A stretch of 64,000 nt of DNA from CAZIFG01 sp964539135 (GTDB lineage: Bacteria; Margulisbacteria; Marinamargulisbacteria; GCA-2716485; CAZIFG01), in the NCBI GenBank assembly GCA_964539135.1, contig CAZIFG010000009.1, positions 1 through 64,000 on the forward strand. The letters are read 5' to 3'. Numbering within the stretch: position 1 is the first letter of the stretch; every line of letters starts with the position of its first letter. Of this stretch, positions 37,176 to 44,019 are shown piece after piece. The notes under the pieces were generated by a model, which searched no databases, was not told the origin of the DNA, and saw only the letters and a program-made list of their open reading frames with translations. The position numbers and the translations under genes are program-made.

Positions 37176-38191
37176 TACACGGCCCCTCCTACACGTGGTA
37201 ATCCTAAGGTTTCATCCCAGCCCATCATGATATTCATATTTTGGAGCGCCTGTCCGGCAGCGCCTTTGATTAAGTTATCTAGTGTTGAAAAAATGACCGC
37301 TTTTTTAAATTCTGGCAGCACTTTTATCGTGATTTGACACATATTGGATCCGGTAACAGCAGACGTATCTGGTGTATTCCCTTCAGGCATTACCGTTACA
37401 AAAGGTGCATTTTGATACTGTTCTTCAAAGGCCTTTCGAATGGCCTCTTCTGTTACCCCTTCTTTTAAATCTACATAAATAGCGGATAAAATCCCGCGAT
37501 TCATGGGGGTTAAATGAGGCGAAAATAAGACGTTTACGCCTGAGAAAGCTTCAATTTCTGGCATATGTCGGTGGGCACCAGTTGCGTAGGCTGAAAGGGA
37601 TTCATTGGCTTCGCAATAATGGATGTTTTGCTTGAGTCCTCGACCTGCGCCTGTAACACCGGATTTGGCATCTACTACAGGTGTACCTGTTATGAGGTTT
37701 CGAGAGGTTAAGGGCAGTAGTCCTAAAATGACCGATGTCGCATAGCAGCCTGGGTTGGCAACAATTTTTGCATTTTTAATGGCGTCTAGAAAGAGTTCTG
37801 GCAGGCCATATGGAATTTCTGCGAGTAAATCTGGCGATGCATGCTCGTGACTGTAATAGGTTTTGAAGGCTTCTTTATCTGTGAGTCGGAAATCGGCGGA
37901 TAGGTCTACAATTTTACAGGACGCTTCTTTTAAGAGGGGCATGTATTGATGGCTTTGGGAATGCGGAATGGCCAAAAACAGACACTCTACATCCGGTACT
38001 GCTTTTGGATCGAAGCGCTCGAGTTTCAAATCGAGTACGGATCGAAATTGAGGATGTATGTCTGATAGTAAGTGTCCCGTGTGGCTATTCGCGTAGACAT
38101 GAGTGATTTTTATATTGGGGTGCGAGAGGGACAATCGGCATAGCTCCATGCCGGTGTACCCTGTGGCACCTACGACAGCTATGCGCTTCAT
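37175..38191 (-). CDS. argC: N-acetyl-gamma-glutamyl-phosphate reductase
   Basis: The 338-residue NADP enzyme makes N-acetylglutamate semialdehyde. GATGYTGMEL is the cofactor loop, NPGCYATSVILGL carries the catalytic Cys, and AHRHMPEIE the catalytic His. It lies 18 bases after rplS and shares one base with argJ. Confidence 0.97.
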   Translation of the reverse strand: MKRIAVVGATGYTGMELCRLSLSHPNIKITHVYANSHTGHLLSDIHPQFRSVLDLKLERFDPKAVPDVECLFLAIPHSQSHQYMPLLKEASCKIVDLSADFRLTDKEAFKTYYSHEHASPDLLAEIPYGLPELFLDAIKNAKIVANPGCYATSVILGLLPLTSRNLITGTPVVDAKSGVTGAGRGLKQNIHYCEANESLSAYATGAHRHMPEIEAFSGVNVLFSPHLTPMNRGILSAIYVDLKEGVTEEAIRKAFEEQYQNAPFVTVMPEGNTPDTSAVTGSNMCQITIKVLPEFKKAVIFSTLDNLIKGAAGQALQNMNIMMGWDETLGLPRVGGAV

Positions 38192-38209
38192 GATTGGTCC
38201 CTCCAGAGG

Positions 38210-38557
38210 TTAGTCTGCTGCTTTAAGTCGGTTCGCTTTCGCGCCAACTCTTCCCCTCAGGTAATAGAGTTTAGACCGTCGCACTTTACTTTTTTTGAGG
38301 ACTTCAATTTTTTTATTTAAAGGCGAATGTAATAGATATGTTTTTTCGAGACCTACGCCATCGATAATTTTTCGTAGCGTGGCTGTTTTTCGAGACAGAG
38401 AGCCTTGAATTTTGACTACTGTTCCTTGAAATTTTTGAACGCGCTCTTTTTTACCTTCTGTAATGGTTTTGGAAATTTCAACCAAATCGCCGATATTTAA
38501 TTCTGGAACGCCTGCGATTAATTGTTCTTTTTCTATGTCTTGTATTATTTGGCTCAT
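38210..38557 (-). CDS. rplS: 50S ribosomal protein L19
   Basis: The 115-residue protein has the L19 core: FQGTVVKIQGSLSRKTATLRK, GVGLEKTYLLHSP and VRRSKLYYLRGRVGAKANR. In most bacteria it follows trmD directly; here about 4.6 kb of accessory DNA separates them and the gene has its own promoter (38642-38670). A GAAGGAG site precedes the ATG. Confidence 0.97.
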   Translation of the reverse strand: MSQIIQDIEKEQLIAGVPELNIGDLVEISKTITEGKKERVQKFQGTVVKIQGSLSRKTATLRKIIDGVGLEKTYLLHSPLNKKIEVLKKSKVRRSKLYYLRGRVGAKANRLKAAD

Positions 38558-38599
38558 TTTAGAGGCTCCTTCTCAAAGCAAGGCTGCAATTTTTTACAC

Positions 38600-38629
38600 A
38601 GAGGGGCTTAAGATAGCTTAAGACTCTGT
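38600..38629 (-). promoter_or_regulatory. Hairpin in the rplS leader
   Basis: On the minus strand the leader folds as CAGAG, a bulge, CTTAAG, a CTAT loop, CTTAAG, then CTCTG. It begins a few bases after the predicted transcription start and about 40 bases before the ATG. L19 leader elements are known in other phyla; whether this is one is inference. Confidence 0.35.
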
Positions 38630-38641
38630 TATGAAACGGGA

Positions 38642-38670
38642 AGTTTATCATTTTTTTGAGAGTTTGTCAC
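38642..38670 (-). promoter_or_regulatory. Promoter of rplS (and likely argCJBFGH)
   Basis: On the minus strand GTGACA, a 17-base spacer and TAAACT with an upstream TG (TGATAAACT) form a sigma-70-type promoter. It sits between the palindromic repeat array and rplS. Confidence 0.6.
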
Positions 38671-38734
38671 GGGGTTTTATTCACCCTTTTTTGTGCCATT
38701 CAGCATTGAATATTCTGTGGCGAAAAAAACATAC

Positions 38735-39202
38735 GGCCCCTGAGTCTGTCCAAGGGTCGTTGGTATAGAATTTGCACACGATGTACTGGGATTACTGAGG
38801 AAACAAGCGTATACGACCCTTCGACTACGCTCAGGGTCCGAAACTGGGCCTAAACTTAAATTTGGACTCTTCGACAAGTTCAGGGTCCGGGTTTATATAT
38901 GGCTTAAATCTATTCGTGATTAGCACGAACTTAAACCTATCCGGCCCCTGAGCCTGTCCAAGGGTCGTTGGTATAGAATTTGCACACGATGTTACTGGGA
39001 TTACTGAGGAAACAAGCGTATACGACCCTTCGACTACGCTCAGGGTCNNNNNNNNNNNNNNNNNNNNNNNNNNNNNNNNNNNNNNNNNNNNNNNNNNNNN
39101 NNNNNNNNNNNNNNNNNNNNNNNNNNNNNNNNNNNNNNNNNNNNNNNTCGTGATTAGCACGAACTTAAACCTATCCGGCCCCTGAGCCTGTCCAAGGGTC
39201 GT
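38735..39202. repeat. Palindromic-repeat array A (about 208-bp tandem unit, interrupted by gap)
   Basis: Six copies of a 24-28 bp repeat with core (G/C)ACCCTTCGACTACGCTCAGGG or its inverse lie at 38735, 38814, 38864, 38941, 39023 and 39175. Inverted pairs enclose a 53-base spacer, giving elements 38735-38840 and 38943-39047. The whole unit, with flanking DNA, repeats at 38735 and 38943 (208-bp period) and resumes after the N run. Confidence 0.85.
39048..39147. other. Assembly gap (100 N)
   Basis: Exactly 100 N lie inside the tandem repeat array. The flanks belong to consecutive repeat units, so the gap is almost certainly a repeat-induced assembly break and its size is nominal. Confidence 0.98.
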
Positions 39203-39219
39203 CGGCAATTTGAGACTCA

Positions 39220-41049
39220 TTATTTGATTTCAATCACAATTAAGGTGACATCGTCATTTAAATTTTCTTTTGAAAAATGAGACTCCAAATGATTCACTAG
39301 TTTTCCATATAAATACCCATTTTCTTTTTTATCTAGTTCTGTAATGAGCTCAAAAAGTCGGTCTTCCCCTAACATATTTTGATCGCTGTCTTTGATATCC
39401 GTAATACCATCAGAGGCAATGATCATTTTGTCGCCTCTTTCAAGCTCAATAGTGCCTTCGCTATATAAACTCTCTTCCACACCCCCAAGCATAAATCCGC
39501 CTTCTCTTAACTCTCTTAATTCCCCTTTTCTCAGCAAGAGCGCAACGCCAATACCTGCGTCTGAGTACCTGAATTGCCACGCCAGTTTATACTCAGCCCT
39601 CATTTTCTCGCTTTTTTGAATTTCTACGGCTTGATGAGACACCTTTTCTTTAAGCTGAGATTGAACCTCTTCTAGTTGCCTATTCAGTTCTTCTAACTTG
39701 CATTGATCATACAGTCGATTAAAGACCATCATCATTTGGTCGATGACGATAGAAATATATTCCATATCGTTGGCTGAAAACCACTCATTTTTAGATTTAC
39801 CACAAAAAATAATGATAGCTTTCAAATGCTGATTTTCTTTAATAGGATACACAATTGCCCCACTTGAAATGGGATAAGGATCTAGAACTTCTTTAACCTC
39901 TTTTTTAAGTTCATGAAGCCCAACGGGGTAAGCTGCTTTTTTAAACCATTTGATCAACTCATTGCTACTGGATAGTAAGGTTAAATGCGCTTTGGTATCG
40001 TCTCTATAAAGACCGTAATTTGAATCGTCTGTATCTGGAATTAAATAGAAAATATGTTCGATGCCGAGATCCGCTTTGAACCTCAGAACAACCTCTCTAA
40101 ACAGTTCTTTTGGATCCTTTATTTTGACCCCTTTTTTGAGCAGATCCGCTATAATTTTGCTGGTATTGTGATAGCCTTTTAAAATGCGCTTTTCTAAAGG
40201 CATGTGGATAAATTCTCGAATTCTATTGAATGTGGCACAACTGATTGCAAAATACATAAAATAAATTAATTTTGGGATGTATGAAATGGCGTAACCTTGG
40301 TGTTCGATGCCGAAATCTACGAATAAAAAACTTGCGCTGAAAAGTAGCAGCGTGAAGATGAAGGATGTTGTTTTTGTTAGCGCTAATTTCATATCTACTA
40401 CTTTGTATTTAACAATAGATATGAACATAATATTAAGGGAAATAAAAAACAAAAATAACACCCGGAGGATAAAACGAAGCCCCATAATTACACGCATAAT
40501 CCACTGCCGCTATAAAATACACAAAAAGCCCAATTAAAACTAAAGTGAGCTTTGCCCTTAAAACAGTTTCTTTTGTTTTTACATATTTTTTAAATACTAA
40601 GTAAAGCCCCCTACTTACAACGACTGATGTTTGTAGTACATGTAGTGGATGAAGTATACCTGCTTTGGGATAAAAGCCCCAACTATAATGATAAACTCCA
40701 GATACAAACAAGTCTGTTACCAAACATAATGCAAATGAGCAGGAGACCCAGTATGCCCATTTTAAATACTGGGCTTCTTTTTCGTCTTTGTTCTCAGACA
40801 CTAAAATTAGAAAGTGATACATTGTTGTAGGCAGAAAAACAATAAAAAAATACCCTACTTTTGCCAAAATTATAGCTGTTTCTTCATTACTTATCTGAAA
40901 AAGAACTGACCATATTCCCTGCCACATAAACGTACAAATACATAGCAAGGAAAAAATAACGGCCTCTTTTTTAGCTCTATTTTTTAATATTAATCGTATG
41001 GCTATTGTTATTCATAAAAAGCAATAACAAAAGGTAAAATCGAGTACAT
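39220..41049 (-). pseudogene. Decayed 7TM-GAF-SpoIIE sensor phosphatase
   Basis: Reading down the minus strand from MYSILPFVIAF (41049) gives the N-terminal 7TM region of histidine-kinase-type sensors (NRAKKEAVIFSLL; FLPTTMYHFL; NYGASFYPPGVIF; SIVKYKVVDMKLALTKT). A GAF-like domain, a coiled coil (LEELNRQLEEVQSQLKEK) and the C-terminal half of a SpoIIE/PP2C phosphatase follow (GDKMIIASDGITDI; LNDDVTLIVIEIK). At least two frameshifts break it, near 41010-41020 and at the T-rich run near 40440-40450. The first half of the phosphatase (GGDFYD and the metal Asp) also seems deleted between AWQF and YSDAG. It starts 7 bases after the thioesterase and was probably in one operon with it. Confidence 0.7.
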
Positions 41050-41056
41050 GTTTTAT

Positions 41057-41535
41057 TCATGCCCCAAATTGGAGCATTTTAAACCTAATATCACCTGGAA
41101 CTGGTGATAATTTCCCTTTTTTATCTGCAAATACTATAAGCTGATACCCTTTTGAAATTAGGTGCTTTTTTTTGTGTGGTAGAATTCTGTTTTCAGCTCA
41201 AATGAAACTTTTTTAAAATTTTCTACACACAAAACTCCCGTCACAGATTCAAATGGATAGACTGGCGCCATATAATCAATATGTGCTGTCTTTGTTATGA
41301 AAGCCCCCTCTAGCGCTAACATATTTTCAAAAATACACTTGCTAAACCACGCTTCACGCAGCACGCCTTGCCACTCAAAATGCTTGGCAAAATAAATATT
41401 GCCATAGGCATTTGAATCTTTTAAATATAGTTCAAATTCGTGTTTAAAGGTATTGGGATTTGATAGTAAATCAAATGAAATACTATTCGCATTTATTGCC
41501 TTTTGGTGCGCTGTATCTTGGGATATATTTTGCAT
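41057..41535 (-). pseudogene. Hot-dog acyl thioesterase, frameshifted in a poly-A run
   Basis: The first 125 codons encode a 4HBT-like thioesterase: LKDSNAYGNIYFAKHFEWQG (the conserved Asp/Asn-x-x-Gly-N-V/I-Y pattern) and REAWF. The frame then stops at 41158 just after an A8 run, but the next frame continues with HLISKGYQLIVFADKKGK and DIRFKMLQFGA to a stop at 41057. One indel in the A run restores a normal ~158-residue protein. It may be a mutation, slippage site or sequencing error. A partial copy lies just upstream. Confidence 0.75.
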
Positions 41536-41556
41536 GGTATGCTTTACATACTATCA
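41536..41556 (-). promoter_or_regulatory. Promoter/inverted repeat before the thioesterase gene
   Basis: On the minus strand TGATAGTAT is followed 12 bases later by the ATG, and GTATG-TAAAG-CATAC forms an inverted repeat ending one base before the ATG. The same arrangement is kept before the partial copy at 41785-41805, so it was duplicated with the gene. Confidence 0.4.
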
Positions 41557-41571
41557 AATGAATTGTTTTTT

Positions 41572-41784
41572 TCAAGTTTTATGATTTTCATACTGCTTGA
41601 ATTTCAATGCAATGGGGTAAGAATCCCCTTGCCACTCAAAATGCTTGGCAAAATAGATGTTGCCGTAAGCATTGGAATCTTTTAAATAGAGTTCCAATTC
41701 ATACTTGAAGGTATTTGAACTCGAAAGCAAGTCAAAGGGAATAGTGTCTGCATTGATAGCTTTTGTATTGGAAATTTTTTGCAT
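41572..41784 (-). pseudogene. Truncated duplicate of the thioesterase 5' end
   Basis: This 70-codon frame begins like its neighbour (MQKISNTKAINADTIPFDLL, then NTFKYELELYLKDSNAYGN and YFAKHFEWQG) and then diverges into DSYPIALKFKQYENHKT and stops. It keeps only the N-terminal third of the hot-dog fold and should not be functional. The 249-base offset to the full gene and the shared upstream sequence indicate a tandem duplication followed by deletion. Confidence 0.75.
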
Positions 41785-41805
41785 GGTATGGTTTTCATAC
41801 TATCA
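41785..41805 (-). promoter_or_regulatory. Duplicated promoter/inverted repeat before the truncated thioesterase copy
   Basis: TGATAGTAT lies 12 bases before the ATG and GTATG-AAAAC-CATAC ends one base before it, as in the neighbouring copy. The loop sequence differs while the arms are conserved. Confidence 0.4.
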
Positions 41806-41841
41806 AAAAATATCCTTTTCAAGGTTTAATTATCTTTTAGG

Positions 41842-42183
41842 TTATAACTTTTTCACAAACTCTGACTTTAATCCCATGGCGCCGACGCCATCGATTTTGC
41901 AGTCTATATTGTGGTCGCTGTCTACCAAACGAATATTTTTAACCACCGTTCCACGCTTGATTCCAGATGTAGATCCTTTTACCTTTAAATCTTTAATTAG
42001 TGCCACGGTATCGCCATCGGATAACACCGTCCCATTACTGTCTTTGACGATAAAGGCAGTGGCTTCGTCGGAATGTGTTTCTAAAATGCCCCACTCATGG
42101 GCGCACTCTGGACAAATATATAGGGGACCATCTTCGTAAACGTAGGCCGATTGGCAGGTGGGGCAAGGTGGTGGTGTATGCAT
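41842..42183 (-). CDS. yjdM: PhnA/YjdM family zinc-ribbon protein
   Basis: The 113-residue protein has an N-terminal zinc ribbon CPTCQSAYVYEDGPLYICPEC and the PhnA core DSNGTVLSDGDTVALIKDLKVKG...GTVVKNIRLVD. PhnA was named for phosphonate use, but its real role is unclear and no phosphonate genes are here. It appears intact although it lies in the decayed island. An extended -10 TGATATAAT (42215-42223, minus strand) and an AGGAG site precede the ATG. Confidence 0.9.
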   Translation of the reverse strand: MHTPPPCPTCQSAYVYEDGPLYICPECAHEWGILETHSDEATAFIVKDSNGTVLSDGDTVALIKDLKVKGSTSGIKRGTVVKNIRLVDSDHNIDCKIDGVGAMGLKSEFVKKL

Positions 42184-42214
42184 GGGGAGGCTCCTGAGTA
42201 ATGAATTTTATGAA

Positions 42215-42223
42215 ATTATATCA
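42215..42223 (-). promoter_or_regulatory. Extended -10 box of the PhnA-like gene
   Basis: TGATATAAT on the minus strand is a perfect extended -10, 31 bases before the ATG at 42183, leaving room for a leader with a GGAG ribosome site. Confidence 0.55.
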
Positions 42224-42264
42224 TAAATGAATATAGGCTGAATACGCTCTATGTATTATTTCCA

Positions 42265-42420
42265 CGACTCTTCGACAAGCTCAGGGTCCAGACTTATAGT
42301 TAGTACTAGTTTCGGACCCTGAGCGTAGTCGAAGGGTCGTTGGCATAAACACTAGATTAAGATGTTAGCTATACTGACTGAATCCGCGTATACGACCCTT
42401 CGGCTACGCTCAGGGTCCGG
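42265..42420. repeat. Palindromic repeats and 108-bp REPIN-like element
   Basis: A single repeat at 42265-42290 is followed by a 21-22 base linker (acttatagttagtactagttt) and an element 42313-42420. That element has about 27-bp terminal inverted repeats (starting CGGACCCTGAGCG and ending in its inverse) around a 52-base non-coding spacer. The spacer resembles that of array A and is repeated at 43052-43104. Confidence 0.85.
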
Positions 42421-42434
42421 ACTTATAGTTAGTA

Positions 42435-42728
42435 CTAGTTTCGGACCCTGAGCGTAGTCGAAGGGTCGTACACGTCTTTAATATTCACGGGGCTTTCTTT
42501 TATTAACGCTTCTTTTTTCTGTCTACTCCACCCTTGTATTTGTTTTTCTCTCATAAAAGCAGCATCAATACGATCGCAGTATTCAAAATACACGAGCTTC
42601 ACAGGCAATCTTCTTTTTGTATAGTCTACGAATCCATATTTGTGCTGCCATAATCTGCGATCTAAATCTTTTGTACTTCCTGTGTAATATGTTGAATCGG
42701 AGCATACTAAAATGTATACATACCCCAT
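42435..42728 (-). CDS. GIY-YIG nuclease domain protein (repeat-encoded C-terminus)
   Basis: The 97-residue protein is a minimal UvrC-type GIY-YIG domain: GYVYILVCSDSTYYTGSTKD (GIY and YIG strands), LDRRLWQHKYG with the catalytic Arg, and FMREKQIQGW with the metal-binding Glu. Start set at 42728, with GAGG 9 bases upstream; an ATG five codons earlier is possible. The last residues, YDPSTTLRVRN and the stop codon, are encoded by the palindromic repeat 42442-42469 and its linker. The gene lies between two inverted copies of this repeat. A role in repeat mobility is inferred from this layout; small GIY-YIG proteins of this family otherwise have no firm function. Confidence 0.85.
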   Translation of the reverse strand: MGYVYILVCSDSTYYTGSTKDLDRRLWQHKYGFVDYTKRRLPVKLVYFEYCDRIDAAFMREKQIQGWSRQKKEALIKESPVNIKDVYDPSTTLRVRN

Positions 42729-42833
42729 ATGTCTATACCTCATTTATATCTATATGTAAATATTCTATATTTATATTTATTACTTTACTACTTCTTTATT
42801 TTATACGACCCTTCGGCTACGCTCAGGGTCCGG
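42442..42833. mobile_element. Candidate 392-bp element: GIY-YIG gene between ~27-bp terminal inverted repeats
   Basis: The left end 42442-42469 (CGGACCCTGAGCGTAG then TCGAAGGGTCGT) and the right end 42806-42833 are inverted copies with one mismatch over about 27 bases. The same ends bound the 108-bp element at 42313-42420. All units are separated by the same 21-base linker: 42313 to 42442 is 129 bp, and 42442 to 42855 is 413 bp, that is 392 plus 21. This is therefore a coding version of the short elements, with the gene in place of the spacer. Confidence 0.6.
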
Positions 42834-42854
42834 ACTTATAGTTAGTACTAGTTT

Positions 42855-43131
42855 CGGACCCTGAGCGTAGTCGAAGGGTCGTTGGCANNNNNNNNNNNNN
42901 NNNNNNNNNNNNNNNNNNNNNNNNNNNNNNNNNNNNNNNNNNNNNNNNNNNNNNNNNNNNNNNNNNNNNNNNNNNNNNNNNNNNNNNAAGCTCAGGGTCC
43001 AGACTTATAGTTAGTACTAGTTTCGGACCCTGAGCGTAGTCGAAGGGTCGTTGGCATAAACACTAGATTAAGATGTTAGCTATACTGAGTGAATCCGCGT
43101 ATATGATCCTTCGACAAGCTCAGGGTCCAGT
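42855..43131. repeat. Further palindromic repeats of array B, interrupted by gap
   Basis: Repeats lie at 42855-42882, 42988-43001 (partial, after the gap), 43024-43051 and 43105-43129, with the 21-base linker before 43024. The element 43024-43131 repeats the spacer of 42341-42392. The last repeat ends 25 bases before the end of trmD. Confidence 0.85.
42888..42987. other. Assembly gap (100 N)
   Basis: A second run of exactly 100 N falls inside repeat array B. From the 129-bp period the true gap should be near 60 bases plus a multiple of 129, so units are probably missing. Confidence 0.98.
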
Positions 43132-43155
43132 AAATTCCTTCCTTAAGCGCTAATT

Positions 43156-43836
43156 TTAGATCAGTAAATCTGGCCGAAGGCGCTGAGTGAGTTCTTGTGA
43201 TTTTTGAGCTTCCCAATCGGAAATGGCTTTGTGATTGCCACTGCGTAGTACTTCCGGCACTTCTAGGCCCATGAATTCTCGTGGGTGGGTGTAGTGAGGG
43301 GCCTCTAAGGTACCTGAAATAATGGACTCGTTTTGAATGGAATCGGGATTGCCTAAAACCCCAGGCACCCATCTTAAAATAGCCTCTATCATGGTCAAGG
43401 CAGGAAGATCTCCGGATAAAAGCACAAAATCGCCCATACTGATTCGGCGTATGGGTAAAAGCTCAAAAAGTCGCTCGTCTATGCCTTCGTAATAGCCGAT
43501 GATAAAAATAAAGCCTTTTTTCTGCGTTTCAGAGAGTGATTTTGCAACAGCGTTATTGAAAATTTCTCCTTTGGGACATGGATGGATGAGCACATAGTCT
43601 TCATAATGAGGTATAGATGTAATCGTCGCATGAACCACATCTACTTTCAGAAGCATGCCATGTGTGTGGCCAAAGGGTTCGTCGTCTACTTTGTAGTGTT
43701 TTCCAGTGGCATAGTCTCTCATTTGGATAAATTCAATGGCATATTTTTGAGATTCTAAGGCTTTTTTTAAAATTCCTTTTAGAAATCCGGCTCTTAATTC
43801 GTCTGGAAAAAGCGTGATCACTTTAATGTCTAGCAT
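43156..43836 (-). CDS. trmD: tRNA (guanine-N1)-methyltransferase
   Basis: The 226-residue enzyme methylates G37 of tRNA. Trefoil-knot motifs are GYYEGIDERL, SMGDFVLLSGDLPAL, IPGVLG-like WVPGVLG, HYTHPREFMG and LRSGNHKAISDWE. The loop that normally reads DDxPYGGGPGM is DDEPFGHTHGM here, an unusual change near the substrate site. It belongs to the rpsP-KH-YlqD-trmD-rplS group but is cut off from rplS by the repeat island. Confidence 0.93.
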   Translation of the reverse strand: MLDIKVITLFPDELRAGFLKGILKKALESQKYAIEFIQMRDYATGKHYKVDDEPFGHTHGMLLKVDVVHATITSIPHYEDYVLIHPCPKGEIFNNAVAKSLSETQKKGFIFIIGYYEGIDERLFELLPIRRISMGDFVLLSGDLPALTMIEAILRWVPGVLGNPDSIQNESIISGTLEAPHYTHPREFMGLEVPEVLRSGNHKAISDWEAQKSQELTQRLRPDLLI

Positions 43837-43905
43837 GTGTTAAGAATACTATGTGAGAGTGGGGTTGTGAAGCTTAGTCCATGAACGTGTAGTCTGAATA
43901 TAGCC

Positions 43906-43929
43906 CCCTTCGACAAGCTCAGGGTCCGG
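43906..43929. repeat. Solitary palindromic repeat
   Basis: CCCTTCGACAAGCTCAGGGT followed by CCGG is a single copy of the island repeat, 70 bases upstream of trmD and about 90 bases after the carboxylase-like gene. It shows that the repeats have also entered the other side of trmD. Confidence 0.8.
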
Positions 43930-44019
43930 ATCTTAGTTTATCTTTACTTCGAGGCTATCTATTTTACACGAAGTATGGCACCTTCGGGAGGCGGGTAGCC
44001 TGGCACCCTTTGGCACCCT

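Noticed and set aside
38677..39220. Protein-coding frames across the repeat array and N run
   Set aside because: They translate the palindromic repeats and the gap and have no family or ribosome site.
42442..42833. Classical insertion sequence
   Set aside because: There is no DDE, HUH or tyrosine transposase; only the GIY-YIG gene is present, so it is reported as a candidate element instead.
38735..43131. CRISPR array
   Set aside because: Repeats are regularly spaced, but they alternate in orientation, spacers are themselves repeated, and no cas genes are present.
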